10,949 bases of DNA from an uncultured bacterium. Lineage in GTDB: Bacteria > Desulfobacterota > WTBG01. Made by a program: the position numbers and the translations under genes. The notes below the pieces were generated by a model. The model searched no databases and was not told where the DNA came from. It saw nothing but the letters and a program-made list of their open reading frames with translations. Positions within the stretch are counted from its first letter, which is position 1. Each line of letters begins with the position of its first letter. Positions 1 through 5,551 of this stretch are shown in pieces. Location of the stretch: contig CALJBY010000210.1 in the NCBI GenBank assembly GCA_938024025.1, positions 1-10,949 of the forward strand, read 5' to 3'.

Positions 1-7
1 GAAATCT

Positions 8-13
8 TATAAT
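8..13 (+). promoter_or_regulatory. Perfect -10 hexamer at window edge
   Basis: TATAAT matches the sigma70 -10 consensus exactly. The matching -35 would lie outside the window, so the promoter cannot be confirmed. No convincing rightward gene follows: the plus-strand frames at 42-281 and 79-267 are short. A six-base match is weak evidence on its own. Confidence 0.2.
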
Positions 14-118
14 GGCGCAGTGCTTATAGTGCATAGGGGAAGTGCTCATTATGCCTGCTGTCTGTATAAGCGAAGAGGATGTACAGCCATTTCACTTTAA
101 GCACAGTTACCGGCAGGC

Positions 119-340
119 TTATTCAACAGGTTCTTGTGATGCTGCTTGGCTATCCTCTCGAGCATCTTCCTGTAGTGCTGCCGGGTTATTCCGTGAGGGT
201 ATTTGTGACAAGAGGAGTTCACAATCAACACGTTCAGCTTTTTCACCGCAGTCGGGAAGATGTTTGAGAAGTTCTTCCTGATAGTGTATGAGTTCATCTT
301 CTTGCAGCCGGTTTACTATTCTTTTGTCAAGTACTTCCAT
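119..340 (-). CDS. Possible small hypothetical protein (73 aa)
   Basis: I do not recognise this protein. The ATG at 340 is preceded on the minus strand by a purine-rich GGAGAGG about 7 nt away, a good ribosome binding site, and this is the main support. The product is highly charged and probably helical: the first half contains LQEDELIHYQEELLKHLP and the tail is rich in Glu, Asp, Gln and Ala. There is no signal peptide, membrane segment or known motif. A second minus-strand frame (97-297) and two plus-strand frames overlap almost the same bases, so the reading frame is uncertain. The stretch could also be a decayed gene with a frameshift. A small 5-bp hairpin lies upstream at 388-401. The ribosome binding site favours this frame only modestly. 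Confidence 0.35.
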   Translation of the reverse strand: MEVLDKRIVNRLQEDELIHYQEELLKHLPDCGEKAERVDCELLLSQIPSRNNPAALQEDAREDSQAASQEPVE

Positions 341-387
341 AGTTCTCCCTCTCCGTGTTAGTGGTTATCGAAAACGTCTTTGCGCAG

Positions 388-401
388 GCACTACTAAGTG
401 C
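388..401. other. Small hairpin in gene-free stretch 341-427
   Basis: GCACT and AGTGC flank a 4-nt loop (ACTA), forming a 5-bp stem. It would lie in the leader of the possible minus-strand gene at 119-340. No other structure and no convincing promoter was seen between 341 and 427. Confidence 0.3.
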
Positions 402-427
402 AGACAGCAGATTGAAGGTTACAGCTT

Positions 428-638
428 GACGACTTCGTAAAAAGTCCATCTGCTGCGTTGCACTGCATCCTCACTCATTGCCTGGCTGCCTGCCCGAGTT
501 GACACTCGTGTCGGCCAGGGAGCTCGGCCAAGCCAGCGTACCAGTAAGTACGCCTCATTCATTCGTATTTGTGTGTTTTTCCGTGCATCTGAATCTTTTT
601 ACTTTGTCGTCTGATCTTTGACTTTTTACGGGACCATC
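428..638. repeat. MITE/REP-like element with imperfect terminal inverted repeats
   Basis: The ends, 428-446 and the reverse complement of 620-638, match at 14 of 19 positions and share the block CGTAAAAAGTC. Inside are further inverted repeats: GACAC/GTGTC at 501-512, GGCC/GGCC arms at 513-529, and GCGTAC with loop CAGTAA and GTACGC at 536-553. There is no open reading frame of note, so if mobile it would need a transposase supplied elsewhere. The right end stops about 4 nt from the stop codon of the minus-strand gene at 643-942, so the transcript of that gene would run into folded sequence. I see no clear target-site duplication. From memory, similar sequences (a GACTTTTTACG end, an inner GTACGCCTCATTC stretch) are dispersed in deltaproteobacterial genomes. 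Copy number in this genome cannot be checked here. Confidence 0.65.
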
Positions 639-642
639 AAAC

Positions 643-942
643 TTATTTCAAGGTAGTTAAAGTAGATAGCTCTGTAGCAAGCACTCGTATCGAGTCAGTA
701 GAGATTGTAATGTCCGGACATAGCTTATGTATAATACTTGTAATATTGAGACAGATGTCTTCAATGCGCTTCAATTCACTTCCCTGTTCTATAAATTTGC
801 CTATGTATTTATGTTCATCCACACTGACAATCTGCAGGAATTCAGGGTTGTTTTCTTGAAAGTAATACTTGTCGCACGGGTTGGATTTATCCAAGCCTTC
901 GTAGAGTTTGGAGTTTATTTTAAGACCGAGGAATGGTTTCAT
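643..942 (-). CDS. Hypothetical protein, 99 aa
   Basis: I do not recognise this protein. It reads as natural soluble sequence with no signal peptide or membrane segment. It begins MKPFLGLKINSKLYEGLDK, has a central aromatic and acidic stretch (YYFQENNPEFLQIVSVDEH), and then a helical part with two Cys (EDICLNITSIIHKLCP). A GTG at 963 would add seven residues but has no ribosome binding site. The ATG at 942 has AAAGGG about 9 nt upstream, so I prefer it. The gene stands alone, is divergent from the lipoprotein gene at 1163, and ends against the inverted-repeat element at 428-638. The three Cys (one near the N terminus, two in the helical part) do not form an obvious metal-binding motif. The function is unknown, and I am only fairly sure it is a real gene. 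Confidence 0.6.
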   Translation of the reverse strand: MKPFLGLKINSKLYEGLDKSNPCDKYYFQENNPEFLQIVSVDEHKYIGKFIEQGSELKRIEDICLNITSIIHKLCPDITISTDSIRVLATELSTLTTLK

Positions 943-997
943 GAACACATGCCCTTTCTGCACGTTTTTCCGTAGTTACATGATGGAATCGTCTAGC

Positions 998-1025
998 ACT
1001 GTAACAGATTTTGCTAAAAAGTAAA
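998..1025 (-). promoter_or_regulatory. Weak sigma70-like promoter candidate for the 643-942 gene
   Basis: On the minus strand TTTACT (1025-1020) and TACAGT (1003-998) are 16 nt apart, each matching four of six consensus bases. Half-sites GTTACA (975-980) and TGTAAC (1000-1005) form an inverted repeat overlapping the -10, which could be an operator. Both readings are tentative. Confidence 0.25.
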
Positions 1026-1077
1026 GTTCTTTTTAAATGACACCTTCCCGCTCTCCGGGCGTGAAACGATATAGTAC

Positions 1078-1106
1078 TTGCCGGTATCCTTCTAACATGG
1101 TATGAT
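1078..1106 (+). promoter_or_regulatory. Sigma70-type promoter for the lipoprotein gene
   Basis: TTGCCG (1078-1083) and TATGAT (1101-1106) are separated by the optimal 17 nt, with four and five of six consensus matches. Transcription would start near 1113, leaving a leader of about 50 nt before the ATG at 1163. Confidence 0.5.
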
Positions 1107-1162
1107 AGAAACTATTCACGTGCCTGGCATTTGTAACGACCTACTGTTTACGAGAGGAGATG

Positions 1163-1492
1163 ATGGTATCTAAAAAAAACGTGGTGATTATGCTTTTTTC
1201 TTTAATCCTGCTTACTGGGGGATGTACTGCAAAAGACGATGAAAGCATCAATGAACCAGCGGATGAAAATGCACTTGAAGAGTATTCTTCTACCCTTCTC
1301 AATTCGTTAAGCAAGGCTAAAAAGGCCAAGGTACAGGCAAGTCTTCCGGCCATTAGACTGCAAATTAACCGCTTTCAACAGGAGCAGGGAAGATACCCGG
1401 ACAGCTTGGAGGATCTCTCCATCCCTCCTGATATTCCACGTGCAGTACTTGACTACAGTGCTGAAACGGGTGAGGTTAGTTTGAAGCAGTAG
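1163..1492 (+). CDS. Small lipoprotein with pseudopilin-like C-terminal domain
   Basis: The product (109 aa) starts with a basic MVSKK segment and a hydrophobic stretch ending in LLTGGC. Cys21 is the likely lipidated residue after signal peptidase II cleavage. Residue +2 is Thr, not Asp, which by the enterobacterial rule favours transfer to the outer membrane, the route LolA serves. An acidic linker (about 24-45) follows. From about residue 55 the sequence resembles the soluble part of GspG-type pseudopilins: AIRLQINRFQQEQGRYPDSL, then a Tyr and a closing TGEV strand. The usual methylated pilin helix is absent. Two adjacent ATGs (1160, 1163) compete. The purine-rich GAGAGGAG at 1152-1159 is close to both, and 1163 gives the better though still short spacing. 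The lipoprotein call is firm; the pseudopilin relation is inference from pattern, and the function is unknown. Confidence 0.8.
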   Translation: MVSKKNVVIMLFSLILLTGGCTAKDDESINEPADENALEEYSSTLLNSLSKAKKAKVQASLPAIRLQINRFQQEQGRYPDSLEDLSIPPDIPRAVLDYSAETGEVSLKQ

Positions 1493-1572
1493 CATTGCCG
1501 GCTGTGTGACGTGTCTCCTCCGGAGGGTTCTTTATGTACGATCACTGCTCAGCACAGCAGGTGCCGTTCCCT

Positions 1573-1600
1573 CTAACATAACGAGTTTATTGTCTATACT
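1573..1600 (+). promoter_or_regulatory. Weak sigma70-like promoter candidate upstream of the YdjM-like gene
   Basis: CTAACA (1573-1578) and TATACT (1595-1600) are 16 nt apart, with four and five of six consensus matches. If used, the leader of roughly 115 nt would contain the strong hairpin at 1654-1684. Confidence 0.3.
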
Positions 1601-1653
1601 GCACGAAGCATCGTTTACCCTGTGTGCTGCAACGGCACTTAGGGTGATTGACC

Positions 1654-1684
1654 AATCCTCCCCTCTGTAATGATGGGGAGGATT
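1654..1684. other. Strong hairpin between lipoprotein and YdjM-like genes
   Basis: AATCCTCCCC (1654-1663) and GGGGAGGATT (1675-1684) pair perfectly over 10 bp around an 11-nt loop. No T-run follows on either strand, so it is not a textbook intrinsic terminator. It could end the lipoprotein transcript, protect an RNA 3' end, or act in the leader of the gene starting at 1722. Confidence 0.55.
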
Positions 1685-1721
1685 CACGTATCATCGTTTC
1701 TTAGACGACACGGGTGTCCTC

Positions 1722-2747
1722 ATGGATTCTCTGACTCAAATTGCATTGGGGGGTGTGATAGCTGAAGCCGGTTTCAGAGAGAAACTCGGTGGCAGGGCTG
1801 TTCTTCTGGGTTGTCTGGGGGGTATGCTTCCTGATGCGGATATTGTGACAGGAGTCATCGTAGCAGATCCCTGGGTGCACCTTACCGTCCATCGGGGGAT
1901 AACCCATTCTCTTTTTTGTGCACCGCTTTTGAGTGCAGTAGTAGCCTGGATTTTCTGGCGATGGTCTAAGCGTACCAGCGCTTTTGGGTGGTGGTATCTG
2001 CTTGCCTTCCTTGTGCTCTTTACCCATCCCCTGCTTGATTGTTGTACCAGTTACGGGACACAGATTTTTGCCCCGTTTTCGAATGTGCGGATAGCCTGGA
2101 ATTGTGTTTCCATCGTAGATATCTTTTATAGTTTCCCCCTCTTCTTTACACTCATCACGTGTGCTGCGCTGAAAAAATGGTGGCCACGAAAGCATACGAC
2201 ATGGCTGGGCATGGCGACTCTGCTCCTGACAACAACCTATCTCATCTACGGGGGGTGGAATCATGCACAAGCTCTTGAGCGTACCCGTGCCGATGCACAT
2301 AACAAAAAGGTAATCATACTCCGTGCTGAGGTGTATCCACAGTTGACCACTGTCTGGGTGTGGAGAACAGTGGTAAAGACGCCCCAGGGTTATTTAGTAG
2401 GCCGGACAAACACCTTGCTTGGAAAAACCGTTACATCAACATTCGTGGTGCATGACACTGATCCCTGGATCGACAGAGCACGGAGTCTTGAGAAGATAAA
2501 GCTTTATACATGGTTTGCTGATGACTTATTGCGGGGTGCGGTGACGCGATATCCTCAGGGTGGAGGGACCGTTTCATTTTTTGATATGCGCTATGGTAAC
2601 CCTATGGGAACTGATCACTACCTCTGGGGGGCACGGGTGTATGTCAATCAGGATGGTGGTTTCGGGAGAGTTGAACGCTTTTACAATCGATCCTTTTCCG
2701 CAGGGGAACTCGTAAGACGCATTATCACGGGCATTACAACGTCGTAA
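1722..2747 (+). CDS. YdjM/DUF457-type membrane-bound metal-dependent hydrolase
   Basis: The product (341 aa) carries the hallmarks of this family: MDSLTQ at the start, PDAD at 37-40, HRGITHS at 57-63, and a HPLLDCCTSYG segment at 102-112 followed by Phe, Pro and Ser. The His and Asp residues are the presumed metal ligands. Several hydrophobic segments (about 64-80, 90-102, 132-150, 162-178) place the N-terminal half in the inner membrane. From about residue 180 the chain is soluble, with Trp- and Arg-rich strands. Length is typical of the longer family members. Family proteins are annotated as metal-dependent hydrolases, with the E. coli relative under LexA control, but the substrate is not established; I see no LexA box here. 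The ATG at 1722 has only a weak GGGTG upstream, yet the conserved MDSLTQ start fixes it. It ends 514 nt before ftsK and is probably transcribed separately. Confidence 0.9.
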   Translation: MDSLTQIALGGVIAEAGFREKLGGRAVLLGCLGGMLPDADIVTGVIVADPWVHLTVHRGITHSLFCAPLLSAVVAWIFWRWSKRTSAFGWWYLLAFLVLFTHPLLDCCTSYGTQIFAPFSNVRIAWNCVSIVDIFYSFPLFFTLITCAALKKWWPRKHTTWLGMATLLLTTTYLIYGGWNHAQALERTRADAHNKKVIILRAEVYPQLTTVWVWRTVVKTPQGYLVGRTNTLLGKTVTSTFVVHDTDPWIDRARSLEKIKLYTWFADDLLRGAVTRYPQGGGTVSFFDMRYGNPMGTDHYLWGARVYVNQDGGFGRVERFYNRSFSAGELVRRIITGITTS

Positions 2748-2760
2748 ACAATCATTGTTT
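2746..2760. other. AT-rich palindrome overlapping the stop of the YdjM-like gene
   Basis: AAACAAT and ATTGTTT flank a single central C, a 15-bp palindrome that includes the last two bases of the stop codon. It could be a weak terminator (5-bp AT stem) or a protein-binding site. No T-run follows. Confidence 0.3.
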
Positions 2761-2824
2761 GTCTCTGCTAAGCTCGGTCATCAAACAGCATTAGCTATGG
2801 TAACAGGTAAAAGAAACAGCTGGA

Positions 2825-2856
2825 AAGCTTGCAAGCTTGAAGCAGGAGTTCAAGCT
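2825..2856. other. Overlapping, mutually exclusive inverted repeats
   Basis: AAGCTTGCAAGCTT (2825-2838) is a perfect 14-bp palindrome. Its right half also belongs to a second hairpin, AGCTTGAA (2834-2841) with TTCAAGCT (2849-2856), an 8-bp stem with a 7-nt loop. The two foldings compete for the same bases. No gene or T-run is placed so as to make this an evident attenuator. The rest of 2761-2865 shows nothing else. Confidence 0.45.
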
Positions 2857-2865
2857 AAGGAGAAA

Positions 2866-2902
2866 TGCCTAGAGTGAGCTACATTGCCTAGAATGCCTAA
2901 AA
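2866..2902. repeat. Degenerate 9-bp repeats (TGCCTARAR)
   Basis: Three copies of a nonamer are seen: TGCCTAGAG at 2866-2874, TGCCTAGAA at 2885-2893 and TGCCTAAAA at 2894-2902. The last two are directly adjacent. They form the left edge of the repeat-rich spacer upstream of ftsK. Confidence 0.5.
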
Positions 2903-2910
2903 TGGAGAAG

Positions 2911-2938
2911 ACAGGAGTCAGGAAACAGAAGCCAGAAT
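2911..2938. repeat. Four heptamers of type NCAGRAN
   Basis: The units ACAGGAG, TCAGGAA, ACAGAAG and CCAGAAT follow each other without gaps. Columns 2-4 are CAG in all four, column 5 is a purine and column 6 is A. The phase differs from that of the following array at 2948. Confidence 0.55.
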
Positions 2939-2947
2939 CCACACATT

Positions 2948-3024
2948 TCGGATTTTGGAATGCGGATTGAGGATTGAAAAGATGAGCATTGAACATCGAA
3001 CGTCCAACGTCGAACTTCCAATGA
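2948..3024. repeat. Eleven degenerate tandem heptamers upstream of ftsK
   Basis: From 2948 the sequence can be read as eleven 7-bp units in unbroken phase. It starts with TCGGATT, TTGGAAT, GCGGATT and GAGGATT, passes through GAAAAGA and TGAGCAT, and ends with TGAACAT, CGAACGT, CCAACGT, CGAACTT and CCAATGA. The last base is T in nine of eleven units. Columns 3-4 drift from GG to AA, as if two related repeat families had been joined. Read as protein on the minus strand it makes a spurious ORF at 2850-3053. From memory, such degenerate heptamer DNA recurs between genes in deltaproteobacterial and anammox genomes. Its role is not known to me. Confidence 0.55.
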
Positions 3025-3057
3025 AAAACTCTGAGCAACGCTCTCTGCACCAAGCGC

Positions 3058-3089
3058 TATTCCCCATCACTCCACTGCTCCAGTATTCC
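3058..3089. repeat. Four degenerate octamers ending in CC
   Basis: TATTCCCC, ATCACTCC, ACTGCTCC and AGTATTCC occur in register with period 8. This is a third repeat type in the same spacer. After it, 3090-3182 holds nothing recognisable apart from a 5-bp inverted repeat (ATCAT/ATGAT). Confidence 0.4.
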
Positions 3090-3182
3090 ATGAACTTCGC
3101 ATCGTGCAGATCTCACATCATTTCATGATATGGACAATTTTTATGCGGTGTAAGGCGAGCAGGAACTCCACACACTTAAGGG

Positions 3183-3211
3183 TTGACTTAGAAAACTATC
3201 TAAAGTAAAAT
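3183..3211 (+). promoter_or_regulatory. Sigma70-type promoter for ftsK-lolA-mfd-surA
   Basis: TTGACT (3183-3188) and TAAAAT (3206-3211) are separated by exactly 17 nt, each with five of six consensus matches. The surroundings are AT-rich. Transcription would start near 3218, giving a leader of about 45 nt before the ATG at 3262. It is the best promoter in the window and the likely source of the whole downstream transcript. Confidence 0.7.
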
Positions 3212-3261
3212 ATCAATAAATATTAAGCTGTTATCAGATATATTTCTTACGGGAAGATTGT

Positions 3262-5550
3262 ATGGCTAGTTCGGATAATAGAAAACGACTGAGAAGGGAA
3301 CTCACCGCGCTCATTTGTCTTTTCCTCGCCTTTTTTATTGGTGTTTGTCTTGTTTCCTACAATTCTTTAGATACGTCTTTTAATACTGCGCATTCTTCCG
3401 GAGTTAAAGACGTTAGTAACTGGGGGGGGCTCATTGGATCGTATCTGGCAGATGCACTCTTTCAGTTAATCGGGTTGAGCGCATTTATCGTGCCGATAAC
3501 CCTGCTGTGGCTTTCATTGAGGCTCTTCCTGCCTGCAGGGATGCATATGAGCTATGTTTTTTCTGTGAGCTATTTCATTTTGATCGTTGCACTCTCAGTG
3601 CTCTGCAGTCTGACATGGGTGAATCCCAGGATAAGCATAGTATCCTTCAGCTATGACTTGAGTGGAGGTGGTCTTGTCGGCAAACAGCTCGCTCACGTGT
3701 CGCTTGCGTATCTCAATCGCTTAGGCAGTTTCATTGTCTTTTCTTTGCTCGGCAGTGTATCGCTTATTGTGATGACGAACCTTTCCCTGCTCAAAGTAGC
3801 TCAGGGTTGTAAGAAGTTCTTTTCCTGGTCAGTCGTGAGTGCCATGTTTCTACGGTCACTCTTCTCGAAGCTGATTGAATATATAAAAAAGCTCTATAGA
3901 AGTGCCTTGGGTATGATGGGAGCACTGGCAGGACTCTATGACCGTTTTATCAAGGAAAAGGTGCTGACATCCCCGCATGAAGATGTGTCCCCTGCACCCC
4001 ATTCTTTTCTCGAGGCAGAAAGCCCAACAAAAACGCCTCGTAGAAAAACCGTTATGCGCACACGAGAAGAACCGCCTGGCAATGCGTCACCGTCAACAGA
4101 GTATCATGTTCCTCCTCTATCGCTCCTGGATAATTTCTCTCAAAAGGTAAGCAAAGCAGGTAAGGAGGCCTTAAGAGAAAATGCTACAGTTTTAGAGAAA
4201 AAACTTGCAGACTTTGGTGTGCAGGGGAAGGTCGTTGCTATACATCCCGGACCGGTAATAACGAGATACGAGTTTGAACCAGCCTCTGGCGTGAGAATCA
4301 GTAAGATACTGGGATTGGCAGATGATCTTGCCCTCGCACTTAAGGCCCTGGGTGTGCGTATATTAGCACCGGTTCCCGGTAAAGCGGTAGTAGGTATTGA
4401 GATACCGAATGCGGTCAGAGAAACTGTCTACTTTAAAGAAATTGTTGGGAGAGAAGAGTTCAGGCGCGCTCGATCACGGTTGTCACTTGCCCTCGGGAAA
4501 GATATTGCGGGAAATGCCATCATTTCTGATCTTGCGAAGATGCCCCATCTTCTCGTCGCCGGTTCAACCGGTTCGGGAAAGAGTGTTCTTATCAATGCCC
4601 TGATTTGCAGCATACTCTACAAATCCGCACCCGCCGAGGTTAAGATGCTCTTGATTGATCCTAAACGGCTGGAGCTCTCCTTCTATGAAGATATTCCCCA
4701 CTTATTGCATCCGGTGGTGACTGATCCCAAAAAGGCTGCACTGGCACTGCAGTGGACAGTCGGTGAAATGGAGCGGAGGTACCAGAAGTTGGCCGATAAG
4801 GGTGTGAGGGATATAGACGGGTATAACCAGAGCATTGAAGCAGACCGCAAAGCGGAAAAAGGCCGTGGTGCCAGGAGCGATAACGATGAGGAAAGCACCG
4901 CTGATGACGAAAAACTCCCCTATATTTTAGTGGTCATTGATGAACTGGCAGATCTGATGATGGTCTCATCCCGGGAGGTTGAGATTGCCATTGCCCGGTT
5001 AGCCCAAATGGCAAGGGCTTCTGGTATCCATCTTATAGTGGCTACCCAGAGGCCTTCAGTTGATGTTTTGACGGGGACCATTAAGGTAAACTTTTCTGCC
5101 CGTATTTCTTTTCAGGTTTCCTCTAAAATCGATTCTCGTACTATCGTGGACACCGTTGGTGCTGAACGGTTACTCGGCCTGGGTGATATGTTGTTTTTAC
5201 CACCGGGGACTTCAAATCTGGTAAGGGTGCATGGTACCTATCTTTCTGAGGCAGAGATTAGGCGTATTACCGCTTTTCTGAGGAAGCAGGCACGGCCTAC
5301 CTATAATCAAAGTATTCTGGAGATGAAAGAGGAAAGTACCATTGAGGAAGATGATGACTATGATGAACGCTATGACGATGCGGTAGCTTTGGTAGCCCAG
5401 ATGCGAACGGCTTCTATTTCCATGGTCCAGAGGCGCTTGCGGATAGGGTATAACAGGGCGGCTCGCATCATTGAACGCATGGAACGGGAGAACGTCGTCG
5501 GCCCCAGTGATGGGGTAAAACCACGGGAAGTACTCATTAAAAGGCTATAA
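3262..5550 (+). CDS. ftsK: DNA translocase FtsK/SpoIIIE
   Basis: FtsK is a hexameric ATP-driven DNA pump anchored at the division septum; it clears and aligns the chromosome terminus during division. The 762-residue product has four predicted membrane helices (about 15-33, 63-89, 97-119, 155-177) and a short, charged, Pro-containing linker to about 285. The alpha/beta motor follows, with Walker A GSTGSGKS at 434-441, Walker B LVVIDELADLMM ending in Asp560-Glu561, and the family motif near IVDTVGAERLLGLGDMLF. An acidic spacer and a C-terminal winged-helix gamma domain (about 700-762, with RRLRIGYNRAARIIERME) complete it. Gamma normally reads KOPS-type polar sequences and activates XerCD. The linker is far shorter than in E. 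coli FtsK, so the build is SpoIIIE-like. A hydrophilic insertion at about 527-552 precedes Walker B. The ATG at 3262 has GGGAAG 5 nt upstream. lolA starts 1 nt after the stop. Confidence 0.97.
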   Translation: MASSDNRKRLRRELTALICLFLAFFIGVCLVSYNSLDTSFNTAHSSGVKDVSNWGGLIGSYLADALFQLIGLSAFIVPITLLWLSLRLFLPAGMHMSYVFSVSYFILIVALSVLCSLTWVNPRISIVSFSYDLSGGGLVGKQLAHVSLAYLNRLGSFIVFSLLGSVSLIVMTNLSLLKVAQGCKKFFSWSVVSAMFLRSLFSKLIEYIKKLYRSALGMMGALAGLYDRFIKEKVLTSPHEDVSPAPHSFLEAESPTKTPRRKTVMRTREEPPGNASPSTEYHVPPLSLLDNFSQKVSKAGKEALRENATVLEKKLADFGVQGKVVAIHPGPVITRYEFEPASGVRISKILGLADDLALALKALGVRILAPVPGKAVVGIEIPNAVRETVYFKEIVGREEFRRARSRLSLALGKDIAGNAIISDLAKMPHLLVAGSTGSGKSVLINALICSILYKSAPAEVKMLLIDPKRLELSFYEDIPHLLHPVVTDPKKAALALQWTVGEMERRYQKLADKGVRDIDGYNQSIEADRKAEKGRGARSDNDEESTADDEKLPYILVVIDELADLMMVSSREVEIAIARLAQMARASGIHLIVATQRPSVDVLTGTIKVNFSARISFQVSSKIDSRTIVDTVGAERLLGLGDMLFLPPGTSNLVRVHGTYLSEAEIRRITAFLRKQARPTYNQSILEMKEESTIEEDDDYDERYDDAVALVAQMRTASISMVQRRLRIGYNRAARIIERMERENVVGPSDGVKPREVLIKRL

Positions 5551-5551
5551 A

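Noticed and set aside
42..281. Plus-strand ORF of 79 aa near a perfect -10 hexamer
   Set aside because: The product is Ser-, Arg- and Cys-rich and lacks any motif, typical of a non-coding frame. The promoter cannot be confirmed because the -35 would lie outside the window.
1517..1526. Palindrome CCTCCGGAGG followed by TTCTTT as lipoprotein terminator
   Set aside because: The palindrome is only 10 bp with no room for a loop, so at most three pairs could form. Too weak for an intrinsic terminator.
1701..2300. Minus-strand ORF of 199 aa
   Set aside because: It lies opposite the clear YdjM-like gene. Its translation is rich in Cys, Pro, Arg and Thr, with no domain pattern. It is a reverse-strand shadow.
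2911..3024. CRISPR-like array
   Set aside because: The units are 7 bp, degenerate and contiguous, with no spacers and no cas genes nearby.
2850..3053. Minus-strand ORF of 67 aa upstream of ftsK
   Set aside because: It is a translation of degenerate 7- and 9-bp repeat DNA. Products of this type (with NPQSAF-like stretches) are, as I recall, a common false annotation.
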